Of a stretch of 64,000 bases of DNA, positions 9,186 through 18,265 are shown in pieces (the first letter of the stretch is position 1; each line of letters opens with the position of its first letter). The DNA lies in contig NZ_JXJP01000014.1 of assembly GCF_000826645.1 (NCBI RefSeq), positions 124,001 to 188,000 on the forward strand, given 5' to 3'. The position numbers and the translations under genes were made by a program. Under the pieces are notes generated by a model. The model was not told the origin of the DNA. It did no database searches and worked only from the letters and a program-made list of their open reading frames with translations. This DNA comes from Psychroserpens mesophilus. GTDB lineage: Bacteria > Bacteroidota > Bacteroidia > Flavobacteriales > Flavobacteriaceae.

Positions 9186-10421
9186 CTAAAATTCAATCTC
9201 TGCTTCAACCTCATCAGCTCCACGTTTCACAACTACTTTAGTCTTATCACCTGTATCAAAAGCCGACAAAGCTCGCATATAACTCATCATATCTGTAACT
9301 AAACTATCACCAAGTTTCACAACGATGTCACCTTTTTGAAGTCCGGCTTTTTGAGCTGGTTTGTCTTCGCTAACACCATCGATTCGCATGCCTTTTCCGT
9401 CGTACAAATAGTCTGGAATTACGCCTAATCCAACTTTAAATCTTGGCACATCTTCACTTTCATTTTTGGTTTTTCTAAAAGGAAGTTTTCCGTTATCATC
9501 AAGATCAGAAATGATATCAAAAATATAGGTTGAAATAGTCTCCATACCTTTATAATTGAGCTTTTCAATGTCATCTCCTGGTTTGTGATAATCTTCGTGC
9601 TGACCAGTAAAAAAGTGTAATACTGGGATTTCACTGTTATAAAATGAAGTATGATCACTTGGACCCACTCCAGATTCGTTTTCAATAATTTTGAATTTAG
9701 AATTATTGGCTTTGACCACTTGTTTCAAAATTGGAGAGGTCCCAACACCGTAAACGGCTAACGTACTGTCTTTTTTTAAACGACCAACCATGTCCATATT
9801 CAGCATATAATTAGCTTTCGATAAATCAATAGTTGAATGTTTGGTAAAATAATTTGAACCTAATAATCCCATTTCTTCTCCCGAAAATGCAATAAACAAG
9901 TAGTTATTACCTTTATTCTTCTTTTTTAATTTCTGAGCTAAATTTAATAGTACTGCAATTCCGCTAGCATTGTCGTCTGCACCATTATGAATTTCTTGCG
10001 ATTCTCCTCTATATAAAGATCCTTCAGCGCCATAACCTAAATGATCGTAGTGTGCACCAATAATGATGGTGTTTTCTGCATTATTATCAAGAAATCCAAT
10101 CACATTTGTTCCTGTAATTGTACTGTCACCATCCTTAACCGTATAATTAACCTCTTGATGTGGATCAGTTTTAGGTTTAAAGGTAAACGTCTGAAAATAA
10201 CCATCTGGACCTTTAGTTGAAAGTCCGAGCGCTTCAAAACGTTCTGCTATATAATCTGCTGCTGCTAATTCACCATCGCTTCCTGTTTGTCTGCCTTCAA
10301 GCTTGTCATCAGCCAAAAAAGCAACATCCTCTTTAATGGTGATGTCCTTCATTTTTTTGTTAGAATCTGTTTTACAGGCTATCAACACCAACAAAAAAAG
10401 TATAAATAATATGTTTTTCAT
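9186..10421 (-). CDS. M28-family metallopeptidase lipoprotein with PDZ domain
   Basis: A 411-residue exported peptidase. The N-terminus (MKNILFILFLLVLIAC) is a lipoprotein signal with Cys16. The M28 zinc ligands are readable: His in GAHYDHLG, Asp in GADDNASG, the catalytic Glu-Glu pair in SGEEMGLLGS, Asp in MLNMDMVG and His in VLHFFTGQHEDYH. A PDZ domain covers about residues 325-405 (GVSEDKPAQKAGLQKGDIVV). It probably trims peptides as a membrane-anchored aminopeptidase. It is transcribed divergently from the PD40 protein and is followed by the DUF4345 gene. Confidence 0.92.
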   Translation of the reverse strand: MKNILFILFLLVLIACKTDSNKKMKDITIKEDVAFLADDKLEGRQTGSDGELAAADYIAERFEALGLSTKGPDGYFQTFTFKPKTDPHQEVNYTVKDGDSTITGTNVIGFLDNNAENTIIIGAHYDHLGYGAEGSLYRGESQEIHNGADDNASGIAVLLNLAQKLKKKNKGNNYLFIAFSGEEMGLLGSNYFTKHSTIDLSKANYMLNMDMVGRLKKDSTLAVYGVGTSPILKQVVKANNSKFKIIENESGVGPSDHTSFYNSEIPVLHFFTGQHEDYHKPGDDIEKLNYKGMETISTYIFDIISDLDDNGKLPFRKTKNESEDVPRFKVGLGVIPDYLYDGKGMRIDGVSEDKPAQKAGLQKGDIVVKLGDSLVTDMMSYMRALSAFDTGDKTKVVVKRGADEVEAEIEF

Positions 10422-10433
10422 CTTATGAAGTCT

Positions 10434-10451
10434 TAATTTTGAACAAATTTA
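10434..10451. promoter_or_regulatory. divergent -7 promoter boxes for the M28 and PD40 genes
   Basis: TAATTTTG (10434-10441, plus) ends 22 bp before the PD40-protein ATG. TAAATTTG on the minus strand (complement of 10444-10451) lies 22 bp before the M28 ATG. Both fit TAnnTTTG; neither has a clear -33 TTG. Confidence 0.45.
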
Positions 10452-10463
10452 GTTAATTATAGG

Positions 10464-11576
10464 ATGAAACACACATACTTTGTCATATTGGTATCGGCTT
10501 TTTTAAGTTGCAAAAACGACCCAAAATCTACATCAGAAACAGTAAAGGACACACAACCTGAAATGACTGACGTTTTAAAAGATTCATTGATTTATCCTGG
10601 TGAAAAACACTTTAAATCGATTCGTCAGGTTACTTTTGGTGGAGATAATGCTGAAGCTTATTGGAGTTTTGATGACAAGCAATTAGTGTTTCAATCTAAT
10701 AATAAAGCATGGAATGTTGGTTGTGATCAGATGTTCTTAATGAATGCTGACGAAACCTTTAAGGGCAATATGCCTCCTATGGTTAGTACTGGAAATGGAC
10801 GCACAACGTGTGCGTATTTCTTACCAGACAATAAACACATCATTTATGCGTCTACGCATTTAAAACAAGACGAATGTCCCGAAACGCCTTTACGCAAAAA
10901 CGGAAAATACATCTGGCCAATTTATGACAGCTACGACATTTTTGTGGCTGATTTAGAAGGCAATATTGTAAAGCAATTAACAAATGAAGAGGGTTATGAT
11001 GCCGAACCAACGGTTTCTCCTAAAGGTGATAAAATTGTATTTACCTCTACAAGAAGTGGTGATTTAGAATTATATACTATGAATATCGACGGAAGTGACG
11101 TCAAACAAATCACCAACGAATTGGGTTATGATGGAGGTGCATTCTTTTCGCCTGATGGCACCAAATTAATTTTCCGTTCATCACGACCAAAAACAGAACA
11201 AGAGATTAAAGAATATAAAGATTTACTGGCTGAAGGTTTAGTTGAGCCAACCGAAATGGAATTATATATTTGCAATGCTGATGGCAGTGATTTGCGCCAA
11301 TTAACCGATTTAGGAAACGCTAATTGGAGTCCGTTTTTTCATCCTTCGGGAAAGAAAGTTTTATTCTCTTCTAACTTTGAAGCTGAACGTGGTTTCCCTT
11401 TTAATTTATACTTAATCGATATTGATGGTAAAAACCTGGAGCGTGTCACTCATAGTGAAACCTTTGATGCCTTTCCTGTGTTTTCTAATGATGGAAAATA
11501 TTTAGCATTTTCATCCAACAGAAATAATGGAGGTGGAAGAGATACGAATCTATTTATTGCAGAATGGCAAGATTAA
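10464..11576 (+). CDS. TolB-like PD40 beta-propeller lipoprotein
   Basis: A 370-residue protein with a short lipoprotein-like signal (MKHTYFVILVSAFLSC, Cys16) and repeated PD40/TolB strands. Repeats such as EPTVSPKGDKIVFTSTRSGD, GAFFSPDGTKLIFRSSRP, SPFFHPSGKKVLFSSN and FPVFSNDGKYLAFSSNR indicate a six-bladed propeller. These proteins usually bind other proteins or small ligands in the periplasm. It is divergent from the M28 peptidase, so the pair may act together in peptide turnover, but that is inferred from position only. No catalytic residues were identified. Confidence 0.85.
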   Translation: MKHTYFVILVSAFLSCKNDPKSTSETVKDTQPEMTDVLKDSLIYPGEKHFKSIRQVTFGGDNAEAYWSFDDKQLVFQSNNKAWNVGCDQMFLMNADETFKGNMPPMVSTGNGRTTCAYFLPDNKHIIYASTHLKQDECPETPLRKNGKYIWPIYDSYDIFVADLEGNIVKQLTNEEGYDAEPTVSPKGDKIVFTSTRSGDLELYTMNIDGSDVKQITNELGYDGGAFFSPDGTKLIFRSSRPKTEQEIKEYKDLLAEGLVEPTEMELYICNADGSDLRQLTDLGNANWSPFFHPSGKKVLFSSNFEAERGFPFNLYLIDIDGKNLERVTHSETFDAFPVFSNDGKYLAFSSNRNNGGGRDTNLFIAEWQD

Positions 11577-11750
11577 GAGATTCTTCGCTTTGCTCTGAAT
11601 GACATCCGAGAAGACTTTGTCATTCAGAACGTAGTGAAGACAAAAAGTCACATGATGTTGTCATTTTGAGCCAGCCGAGAAACAGTAAGGTTCAGCGTAG
11701 CTAAATCTCAAATAAACTTAATAAGATTCCTCCATTTCAGTCGGAATGAC
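11577..11750. repeat. four stem-loop repeat units filling a convergent intergenic gap (units 2-5)
   Basis: Unit 2 (minus, 11577-11603): arms ATTC/GAAT with flanking GAG and GAC. Unit 3 (plus, 11619-11641): starts GTCATTC but its right arm is decayed. Unit 4 (plus, 11660-11709): arms ATTT/AAAT around a longer core, ends CTC. Unit 5 (minus, 11724-11750): arms ATTCC/GGAAT. Units 4 and 5 form an inverted pair with GTC ends outward. Together they cover nearly the whole space between two convergent genes; no separate rho-independent terminator was seen. Confidence 0.8.
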
Positions 11751-11763
11751 AAATAAACTCGAA

Positions 11764-14178
11764 TTAATTGCCTTTCTTTTCTAATCGATCTCGTTCTTCA
11801 GTATCAATAGCGCGAACATTGCTATTTAATTTAGTGTTTCCGAATTTATATCTGAAACCTAATCTTACATAGCGATCATCAACATCAACAAACTGTGTGT
11901 TGAACTGGTTTTGATATTTTGTTGACAAATCAAAATCATGTTGATTAAAGATATCGCTTACAGAAAGTGAAAGTGTTCCTTGTTTCTTTAAGATTGTTTT
12001 TGAAATAGCGAGTTCTGAAAAGAATCGGTTTTCTACAATTTGAAACCCTTGTAGATTTTTTCCAACCCAAGTCAAAGCACAGCTAATATTTAAACTATTA
12101 TCCTTCAACAAGGTCACACTGTTTTGCAATTCTGAATAATTAGACCATTGATCTTGTTTAACAAAGCCCAATCCGAAATTGGTTTGTTCTTCAAAATTAT
12201 AAAAAGAGGTCACAGCGTACACAGACCATCTGTTTGTGACATTAAAATTGGTGATAAAATCAAATCCAAACTCAACTGTTTTATCGAAGTTTACTGAAAT
12301 ATATTCAATAACATTGGTTGCATTATTTTGTCTGGGAATTTCAGAAATGGCACCATCATAATTTTTATAGTAGGCTTCAAATGTAAAGTAATCTGTAATA
12401 TTTGTTCCTACTACAAAATGGTCGGTAAACGTTGGCACTAAAAACGGATTACCAGTTACGACATAATTATCATTTAAGAAAAACTGAAACGGATTTAAAG
12501 CCGCATAACTTGGTCGTGCTATGCTTCGTTTATAGTTTATATATGCATTATAATTATCAGAAATGTTGTATTGCAGACTTGCATTTGGAAACCATTCTAA
12601 ATAGTCTTGAGAATTTGTAATATTTGTTGATGGTGAAACACCTTCAATATTAGTTTGTTCAGCACGTAATCCTGCATTTATGCTCCACTTTTCAGTGTTT
12701 AAATCGTAATTGATATAGCCTGCGAAAATGCGTTCATCATAGTTAAAAGCATCAGAGTTTAAAACATCAACGGTTTCGTTTCCAGTATTAAGATCTACAT
12801 CAAACTGAGTAATATCACTTTCGGTATTGGTGCTTGAAAATTTTAGTCCTGTTTCAAAATTTGAAGATTCATTAATTGGTAAGTTATAGTCTATCTTTCC
12901 TGCAAAAATATTGGTGTCCTGGTTATTATTAGTGTTAAAAGCACTCGCATTTTGGAAGGTATTATTCGCATCAAAAAAGTTACTAATCACTCCTTGATTT
13001 CTCTCATAATTATATGTTGTGTAGTGTGCATTTACAACCAATTCTCCTTTGGTAAATTTATGATTGAAATCTATATCAAACGCTAAATTGTACTTGTTGT
13101 CTCTCGATAAATTATCTGCTGTAAATCGTGATAAAAAATTACCATTGTCATCAGTAATCATTGTGTTATTGGCTATTTTGTACTTAAAATATGGCAAATA
13201 CAAAACATTTGATGACAGACTTAAGGTGTTCTTATCATTAATAAAATAATCGAAATTAGTATTTAAGTTGTGTGTTTCAGACCAGGTATTTCTATTGGTA
13301 AACGAACGCCAGCTTTGATCAAGATTATTTGAATTATCTAAGAAATTTACAGTGTCGTCTCCTTCTCTGTTAATTTTATCTTTAGAATAGCTGTAATTCA
13401 CATTTAAGCTGATGTCTTCATTTTTAAAAAAATGACTTGTTCCTGCATTATACCTCGGAAAAACACCTTGTGTGTAATTTGTAAAAACACTTCCTCTGTA
13501 ACCTGTAACCAGATTTTTAGTCATAATGATATTAATGACGACTCCACTTTCTGCATCATATCTTGCAGATGGATTTGTGATGACCTCAACTGATTTTATA
13601 GAATTTGCAGACGATCCTTCAAGCAACTGATTTAAATCTTCAGAAGATAAATTAACTTTTCTGTTATTGATATAAACTGTAGGATTAGAATTTTTAACCG
13701 TTATCTCATCTCCTATCACCAAAACGCCAGGAGTGCTTTTTAGCACCTGAAGCATATTTCCTTCTACTAAAGCTGTCTGTTCTATGTTAAAAACCAATCG
13801 ATCTGCCTCTCTCTTAATGGTTGGCTTCTTCGCAATAATACTAACTTCGTCTAAACGCTCTGAAGCTTCATTCAGTTGAATCGTTTGCAAATCTAAATTA
13901 CCTCTTAGAATAATCTTTTGATTAAAACTTTCAAAACCTATATAGCTGATTTTTAAAACGTAAGTAGCTTCTTCCAAATTAAGAATACTGAAAAACCCAT
14001 TGTCGTCCGTAGATGTTCCCTTTAAGACCTCGCTCTCATCTTCACTTAACAGAATGATATTTGCAAATTCAATGGAGATATTATCAGCATCAATTACAGT
14101 TCCTGAAACAGAAAAACTCTGGCCATAGCTCGTTAATGAGCATAGCATCAAGACTATAAAATTGAGTAGGGATTTCAA
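11764..14178 (-). CDS. outer-membrane beta-barrel receptor of the TonB-dependent type
   Basis: An 804-residue outer-membrane protein. A signal peptide (ending SLTSYGQS) is followed by a CarboxypepD-regulatory-like domain (about 22-105: SGTVIDADNISIEFANI, YVLKISYIGFESF), a plug-like domain (about 120-215, with LQVLKSTPGVLVIGDEITVK and NPSARYDAESGVVINIIM), then a long beta-barrel. This is the Bacteroidota OMP beta-barrel group. The start is TTG: an in-frame TAA lies three codons upstream, and only TTG gives a full signal peptide. No SusD-like partner is adjacent, so the ligand is unknown. Confidence 0.88.
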   Translation of the reverse strand: MKSLLNFIVLMLCSLTSYGQSFSVSGTVIDADNISIEFANIILLSEDESEVLKGTSTDDNGFFSILNLEEATYVLKISYIGFESFNQKIILRGNLDLQTIQLNEASERLDEVSIIAKKPTIKREADRLVFNIEQTALVEGNMLQVLKSTPGVLVIGDEITVKNSNPTVYINNRKVNLSSEDLNQLLEGSSANSIKSVEVITNPSARYDAESGVVINIIMTKNLVTGYRGSVFTNYTQGVFPRYNAGTSHFFKNEDISLNVNYSYSKDKINREGDDTVNFLDNSNNLDQSWRSFTNRNTWSETHNLNTNFDYFINDKNTLSLSSNVLYLPYFKYKIANNTMITDDNGNFLSRFTADNLSRDNKYNLAFDIDFNHKFTKGELVVNAHYTTYNYERNQGVISNFFDANNTFQNASAFNTNNNQDTNIFAGKIDYNLPINESSNFETGLKFSSTNTESDITQFDVDLNTGNETVDVLNSDAFNYDERIFAGYINYDLNTEKWSINAGLRAEQTNIEGVSPSTNITNSQDYLEWFPNASLQYNISDNYNAYINYKRSIARPSYAALNPFQFFLNDNYVVTGNPFLVPTFTDHFVVGTNITDYFTFEAYYKNYDGAISEIPRQNNATNVIEYISVNFDKTVEFGFDFITNFNVTNRWSVYAVTSFYNFEEQTNFGLGFVKQDQWSNYSELQNSVTLLKDNSLNISCALTWVGKNLQGFQIVENRFFSELAISKTILKKQGTLSLSVSDIFNQHDFDLSTKYQNQFNTQFVDVDDRYVRLGFRYKFGNTKLNSNVRAIDTEERDRLEKKGN

Positions 14179-14296
14179 ATTTAATTAGGGTTTTGCATCG
14201 CAATATAACATTTGTTTTTAAATACTATTTACGGTTTTTGCTCATATGTTAGGCTTTTTGTAAACAATAATATGATTTTATGCGTAAGAAATCAAT

Positions 14297-14304
14297 TATA
14301 TTTG
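14297..14304 (+). promoter_or_regulatory. -7 promoter box before lepA
   Basis: TATATTTG matches TAnnTTTG and ends 27 bp before the lepA ATG. No TTG was seen at the -33 position. Confidence 0.5.
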
Positions 14305-14331
14305 CAGCATCTTTTAAAGAAGATTTGATTT

Positions 14332-16128
14332 ATGAAGAACATCAGGAATTTTTGCATTATTGCACATATTGATCACGGAAAAAGTACATTGGCCGATCGT
14401 TTGCTCGATTTTACAGGTTCTGTTACTGCTCGTGAAAAACAAGACCAGCTTTTAGACAGTATGGATCTGGAGCGTGAGCGTGGCATTACTATCAAATCGC
14501 ATGCTATTCAAATGGATTATCATTATGAAGGTCAAGACTATGTACTTAACCTGATTGATACGCCAGGACACGTTGATTTTTCATACGAAGTGTCGCGTTC
14601 CATTGCGGCTTGTGAAGGTGCATTATTAATTGTTGATGCTGCTCAAAGTATTCAAGCCCAAACTATTTCTAATCTCTATCTGGCTTTAGAAAATGATTTA
14701 GAAATTATTCCTGTACTTAACAAAGTAGATTTGCCAAGCGCTAATCCGGAAGAAGTTACAGATGACATCGTTGATCTTTTAGGGTGTGATCCTGAAGAAG
14801 TGATTCATGCCAGTGGAAAAACAGGCTTTGGTGTTGATAATATTTTAAAAGCAATTATCGAACGAGTTCCTGCACCAAAAGGAGATCCTGAAGCACCTCT
14901 TCAGGCTTTAATTTTTGATTCAGTTTACAATACATTTAGAGGAATTGAAACTTATTTTAGAGTCTTCAATGGCGAAATTAAAAAAGGACAAAAAATCAAA
15001 TTTGTCGCTACAGATAAAGAATATTATGCTGATGAGGTTGGTACTTTAAAACTACATCAGGTTCCGAAAAAAAGTGTTAAAGCAGGTGATGTTGGTTATT
15101 TAATTACAGGAATAAAAACGGCTAAGGAAGTTAAAGTAGGTGATACAATTACAGACTTCGCCAATCCGACAACTAATATTGTTGAAGGTTTTGAAGATGT
15201 AAAACCTATGGTTTTTGCTGGAATTTATCCTGTAGATACTGAAGATTACGAAGAGCTTCGTAACTCCATGGAAAAATTACAGTTAAATGATGCCTCTTTG
15301 GTATTTCAACCTGAAAGTTCAGCAGCCTTAGGTTTTGGTTTCCGTTGTGGGTTTTTAGGAATGCTTCACATGGAAATTATACAGGAACGTTTAGAACGTG
15401 AATTTGATATGACTGTGATTACAACAGTTCCTAACGTGTCGTATCACGCTTTCACCAATAAAAATCCAGACGAAGCTTTTATTGTCAATAATCCGTCAGA
15501 TTTACCTGAGCCAACGACTGTAAACCGTGTTGAAGAACCGTTTATAAAAGCAACGATTATCACCAAATCTGATTTTGTTGGTAATGTCATGTCGCTTTGT
15601 ATTGAAAAACGAGGTATGGTTTTAAATCAAACCTATTTAACACCTGAGCGTGTTGAATTAACTTTTGAAATGCCATTAGCAGAAATTGTTTTCGATTTTT
15701 ACGATCGCTTAAAAACAGTCTCAAAAGGTTATGCGTCTTTTGATTATTCTCCTATTGGAATGAAAGTTTCAAAACTGGTTCGTTTAGATATTTTACTTAA
15801 CGCACAACCAGTAGATGCGCTTTCTGCTTTAATTCATGCTGATAACGCGCAACACATTGGTAAAAAAATGTGTGAAAAACTTAAAGAGCTTATTCCAAGA
15901 CAGCAATTTGATATTCCAATTCAGGCTGCAATTGGTGCAAAAATTATTTCCAGAGAAACCATTAAAGCGTTACGTAAAGATGTAACAGCAAAATGTTATG
16001 GTGGAGATATTTCGCGTAAACGTAAGCTTTTAGAAAAACAGAAAAAAGGTAAAAAACGTATGAGACAAGTTGGTAATGTTGAAATTCCGCAACAAGCATT
16101 TATGGCTGTGTTAAAATTGAATGATTAA
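14332..16128 (+). CDS. lepA: elongation factor 4 (LepA)
   Basis: A 598-residue translational GTPase, the normal LepA length, which acts on stalled or mis-translocated ribosomes. The G motifs are complete: [13 protein letters not shown] (G1), RGITIKS (G2), [11 protein letters not shown] (G3), NKVDLP (G4) and SGKTGFGV (G5). Domain III/V regions follow, and the LepA-specific C-terminal domain ends in [19 protein letters not shown], the highly conserved basic tail. It is flanked by a -7 box and a strong terminator, so it is probably monocistronic. Confidence 0.97.
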   Translation: MKNIRNFCIIAHIDHGKSTLADRLLDFTGSVTAREKQDQLLDSMDLERERGITIKSHAIQMDYHYEGQDYVLNLIDTPGHVDFSYEVSRSIAACEGALLIVDAAQSIQAQTISNLYLALENDLEIIPVLNKVDLPSANPEEVTDDIVDLLGCDPEEVIHASGKTGFGVDNILKAIIERVPAPKGDPEAPLQALIFDSVYNTFRGIETYFRVFNGEIKKGQKIKFVATDKEYYADEVGTLKLHQVPKKSVKAGDVGYLITGIKTAKEVKVGDTITDFANPTTNIVEGFEDVKPMVFAGIYPVDTEDYEELRNSMEKLQLNDASLVFQPESSAALGFGFRCGFLGMLHMEIIQERLEREFDMTVITTVPNVSYHAFTNKNPDEAFIVNNPSDLPEPTTVNRVEEPFIKATIITKSDFVGNVMSLCIEKRGMVLNQTYLTPERVELTFEMPLAEIVFDFYDRLKTVSKGYASFDYSPIGMKVSKLVRLDILLNAQPVDALSALIHADNAQHIGKKMCEKLKELIPRQQFDIPIQAAIGAKIISRETIKALRKDVTAKCYGGDISRKRKLLEKQKKGKKRMRQVGNVEIPQQAFMAVLKLND

Positions 16129-16154
16129 TCTTACAAACCTGTCTTAATGATATA

Positions 16155-16182
16155 AACCGAAGTATTTCACTTCGGTTTTTTT
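16155..16182 (+). terminator. rho-independent terminator of lepA
   Basis: An 8-bp stem ACCGAAGT/ACTTCGGT with a 5-nt loop is followed by a seven-T run, 27 bp past the lepA stop codon. Confidence 0.88.
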
Positions 16183-16292
16183 AAGCTTATTTTTTTATAA
16201 AAGACTACGGCGATAGTGATTATTTAGTTATTTAAAAGAAATGAATAACACTAGAGGAATTGGGAATTGGATTTCAATAACATTGCTTTTAA

Positions 16293-18149
16293 TTAGGTAG
16301 AAACCTCTTTGTTTTGAAGATCTTCAATGTCGAAATGTTTTCCAAGATATACGAGTTTATAACCTTCTCTAATAGCATCAATGTCTTTGCTAAAGGATGA
16401 AATAATTTCTAAATCACCTGCATCACTCTTAATAAAAAGCGGAATGACATTTTTGTCTTTATTAGCCATGTCTATCAAAGAATCATAGTGTTCCTTGTCG
16501 TGTATGTCTATTTCATGAATTGCCGGATAATTTCGAGCGACTTCTGTAAGTCTAATATAATCGTCTGTATGAGAAAATAAGCCTTCTACAGGGTTGTTTT
16601 TATCATCATTCATTTCTTCGGCAGAAACTAATCTGAAGCTTCCATGTTCACCAAAAATTTTGCCGAACCGGTTAATGGTATATGAATTAATATCTGAATT
16701 ACCGGTCATTGCCATTAAGTATCCAACATCATTAAGTTCAATATTGTCTGACAATGTATCTGAGTAAATATTCGTGTTTATTGCATCTAATCCTAACTCT
16801 TTAGCTCTACTAATATTATTCTGATTGCTATCTATCATAACAACACTTCTGTTATTTTCTTCTAAATAAAGACCAATAAGTCGGGAAAATTTTGAAGCGC
16901 CAACGATTAATATTCCTTCTGATTTTGTTAAAAATACTCCCACTAATTTAGCAAATAATCGTGCAGTTGTTGCATTTAATAAAACCGTACCTAATACAAT
17001 TACAAATACTAATGGAGTAATATATTTTGCATCAACAACTCCTAAGCTTGCAAGTTTAAGTCCGAATAAAGATGCAATACCTGCTGCAACAATACCTCTT
17101 GGTCCTACCCAACTAATGAATAATTTTTCATTTAATTTAAGAGTAGATCCTATAGTGCTTAAAAAGACGCCTAATGGTCTAATCAAAAAGACAATAACGG
17201 CAAAAAGTATTGCAGTTTTCCAATTATAAATAAGCAGAAGTTCGTCAAAATTAATATTGGCTGCTAGGAGGATAAATAAAATAGAAATTAATAATACGCT
17301 AAGTGATTCTTTAAAGTAAAGAATGTCTTTTAAATAAGGAGAGTTAGAATTGCCAAGAACCATTCCCATAACAACAACTGCTAATAATCCCGACTCGTGT
17401 GCAAATACATCTGATAAGACAAAAACGCCTAATACAGCAGCAAGCGAAAAGACATTTATTAAATAATGAGGGACTAGTTTTTTATTTAGTATAAAGTTGA
17501 GTCCATGAGCAAATGTAAAACCAAATGTGGTCCCAAAAAGTACAATTTTACCAAACTCTATAAGTGCTGTTTTTGTAAACTCACCACCAGCATCAACACT
17601 AATAAACTCATAAACCAATACTGCAACCAAAGCTCCAATAGGATCGATAAGAATCCCTTCCCATTTTAAAACTGCTGATATGTCTTTTTTTAATGGAATA
17701 TTTCTTAAAATAGGTGTAATAACTGTTGGACCAGTAACGATGATTAAACCAGAGAACAAGAATGAAATTTCCCAGCTTAAATCAAAAATAAAATGGGCCG
17801 CTACAGCTGCACCAAAAAAGGTAACTAATGAGCCTATAGTGATGAGTTTGGTAATTACGGGACCAACATTTTTTATTTCACTTAATTTTAGGGTAAGACC
17901 ACCTTCAAACAGAATGATACTAATTGCTAACGACACAAAGTAAAATAAGCTTTCGCCAGGAAACAAGCCTTCTTCGTCATTCCAAATGGGTTCAATCCAT
18001 TTTGTTCCATCATGGGATAAATATTCAGCAGCAATTGGACCTACTAGAAGTCCGATTAAAATCAACGGTAAAATTGCAGGAATTTTAAATTTCCAAGCAA
18101 CCCATTGCGCTAATATTCCTAAAATAATAATTCCCGCTAATTCTAACAT
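16293..18149 (-). CDS. CPA-type cation/proton antiporter with TrkA-N (RCK) domain
   Basis: A 618-residue membrane protein. About twelve helices (residues 1-405) form a sodium/proton exchanger domain with GLLVGP, ILFEGGLTLKLSEIKN, GLIIVTGPTVITPILR and WEGILIDPIGALVAVLVYE, the last carrying the acidic pair expected in CPA1/NhaP transporters. A cytoplasmic TrkA-N Rossmann domain follows (about 413-520: GILIVGASKFSRLIGLYLEE), then a tail of about 90 residues. The nucleotide-binding domain suggests gating by NAD(H) or similar ligands. The adjacent SLC13-type permease also has RCK-type domains. It probably helps sodium and pH homeostasis. Confidence 0.88.
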   Translation of the reverse strand: MLELAGIIILGILAQWVAWKFKIPAILPLILIGLLVGPIAAEYLSHDGTKWIEPIWNDEEGLFPGESLFYFVSLAISIILFEGGLTLKLSEIKNVGPVITKLITIGSLVTFFGAAVAAHFIFDLSWEISFLFSGLIIVTGPTVITPILRNIPLKKDISAVLKWEGILIDPIGALVAVLVYEFISVDAGGEFTKTALIEFGKIVLFGTTFGFTFAHGLNFILNKKLVPHYLINVFSLAAVLGVFVLSDVFAHESGLLAVVVMGMVLGNSNSPYLKDILYFKESLSVLLISILFILLAANINFDELLLIYNWKTAILFAVIVFLIRPLGVFLSTIGSTLKLNEKLFISWVGPRGIVAAGIASLFGLKLASLGVVDAKYITPLVFVIVLGTVLLNATTARLFAKLVGVFLTKSEGILIVGASKFSRLIGLYLEENNRSVVMIDSNQNNISRAKELGLDAINTNIYSDTLSDNIELNDVGYLMAMTGNSDINSYTINRFGKIFGEHGSFRLVSAEEMNDDKNNPVEGLFSHTDDYIRLTEVARNYPAIHEIDIHDKEHYDSLIDMANKDKNVIPLFIKSDAGDLEIISSFSKDIDAIREGYKLVYLGKHFDIEDLQNKEVST

Positions 18150-18265
18150 GTATTCATTTTTTTGAAAGCTAAAGATAAATCAATTTTAATAACTTAAAAA
18201 TTAACAATTACGGGCTAATCTGTATAATCTATTAGTAAGCCTAAAAATCGTTATTCAAAAATCAA

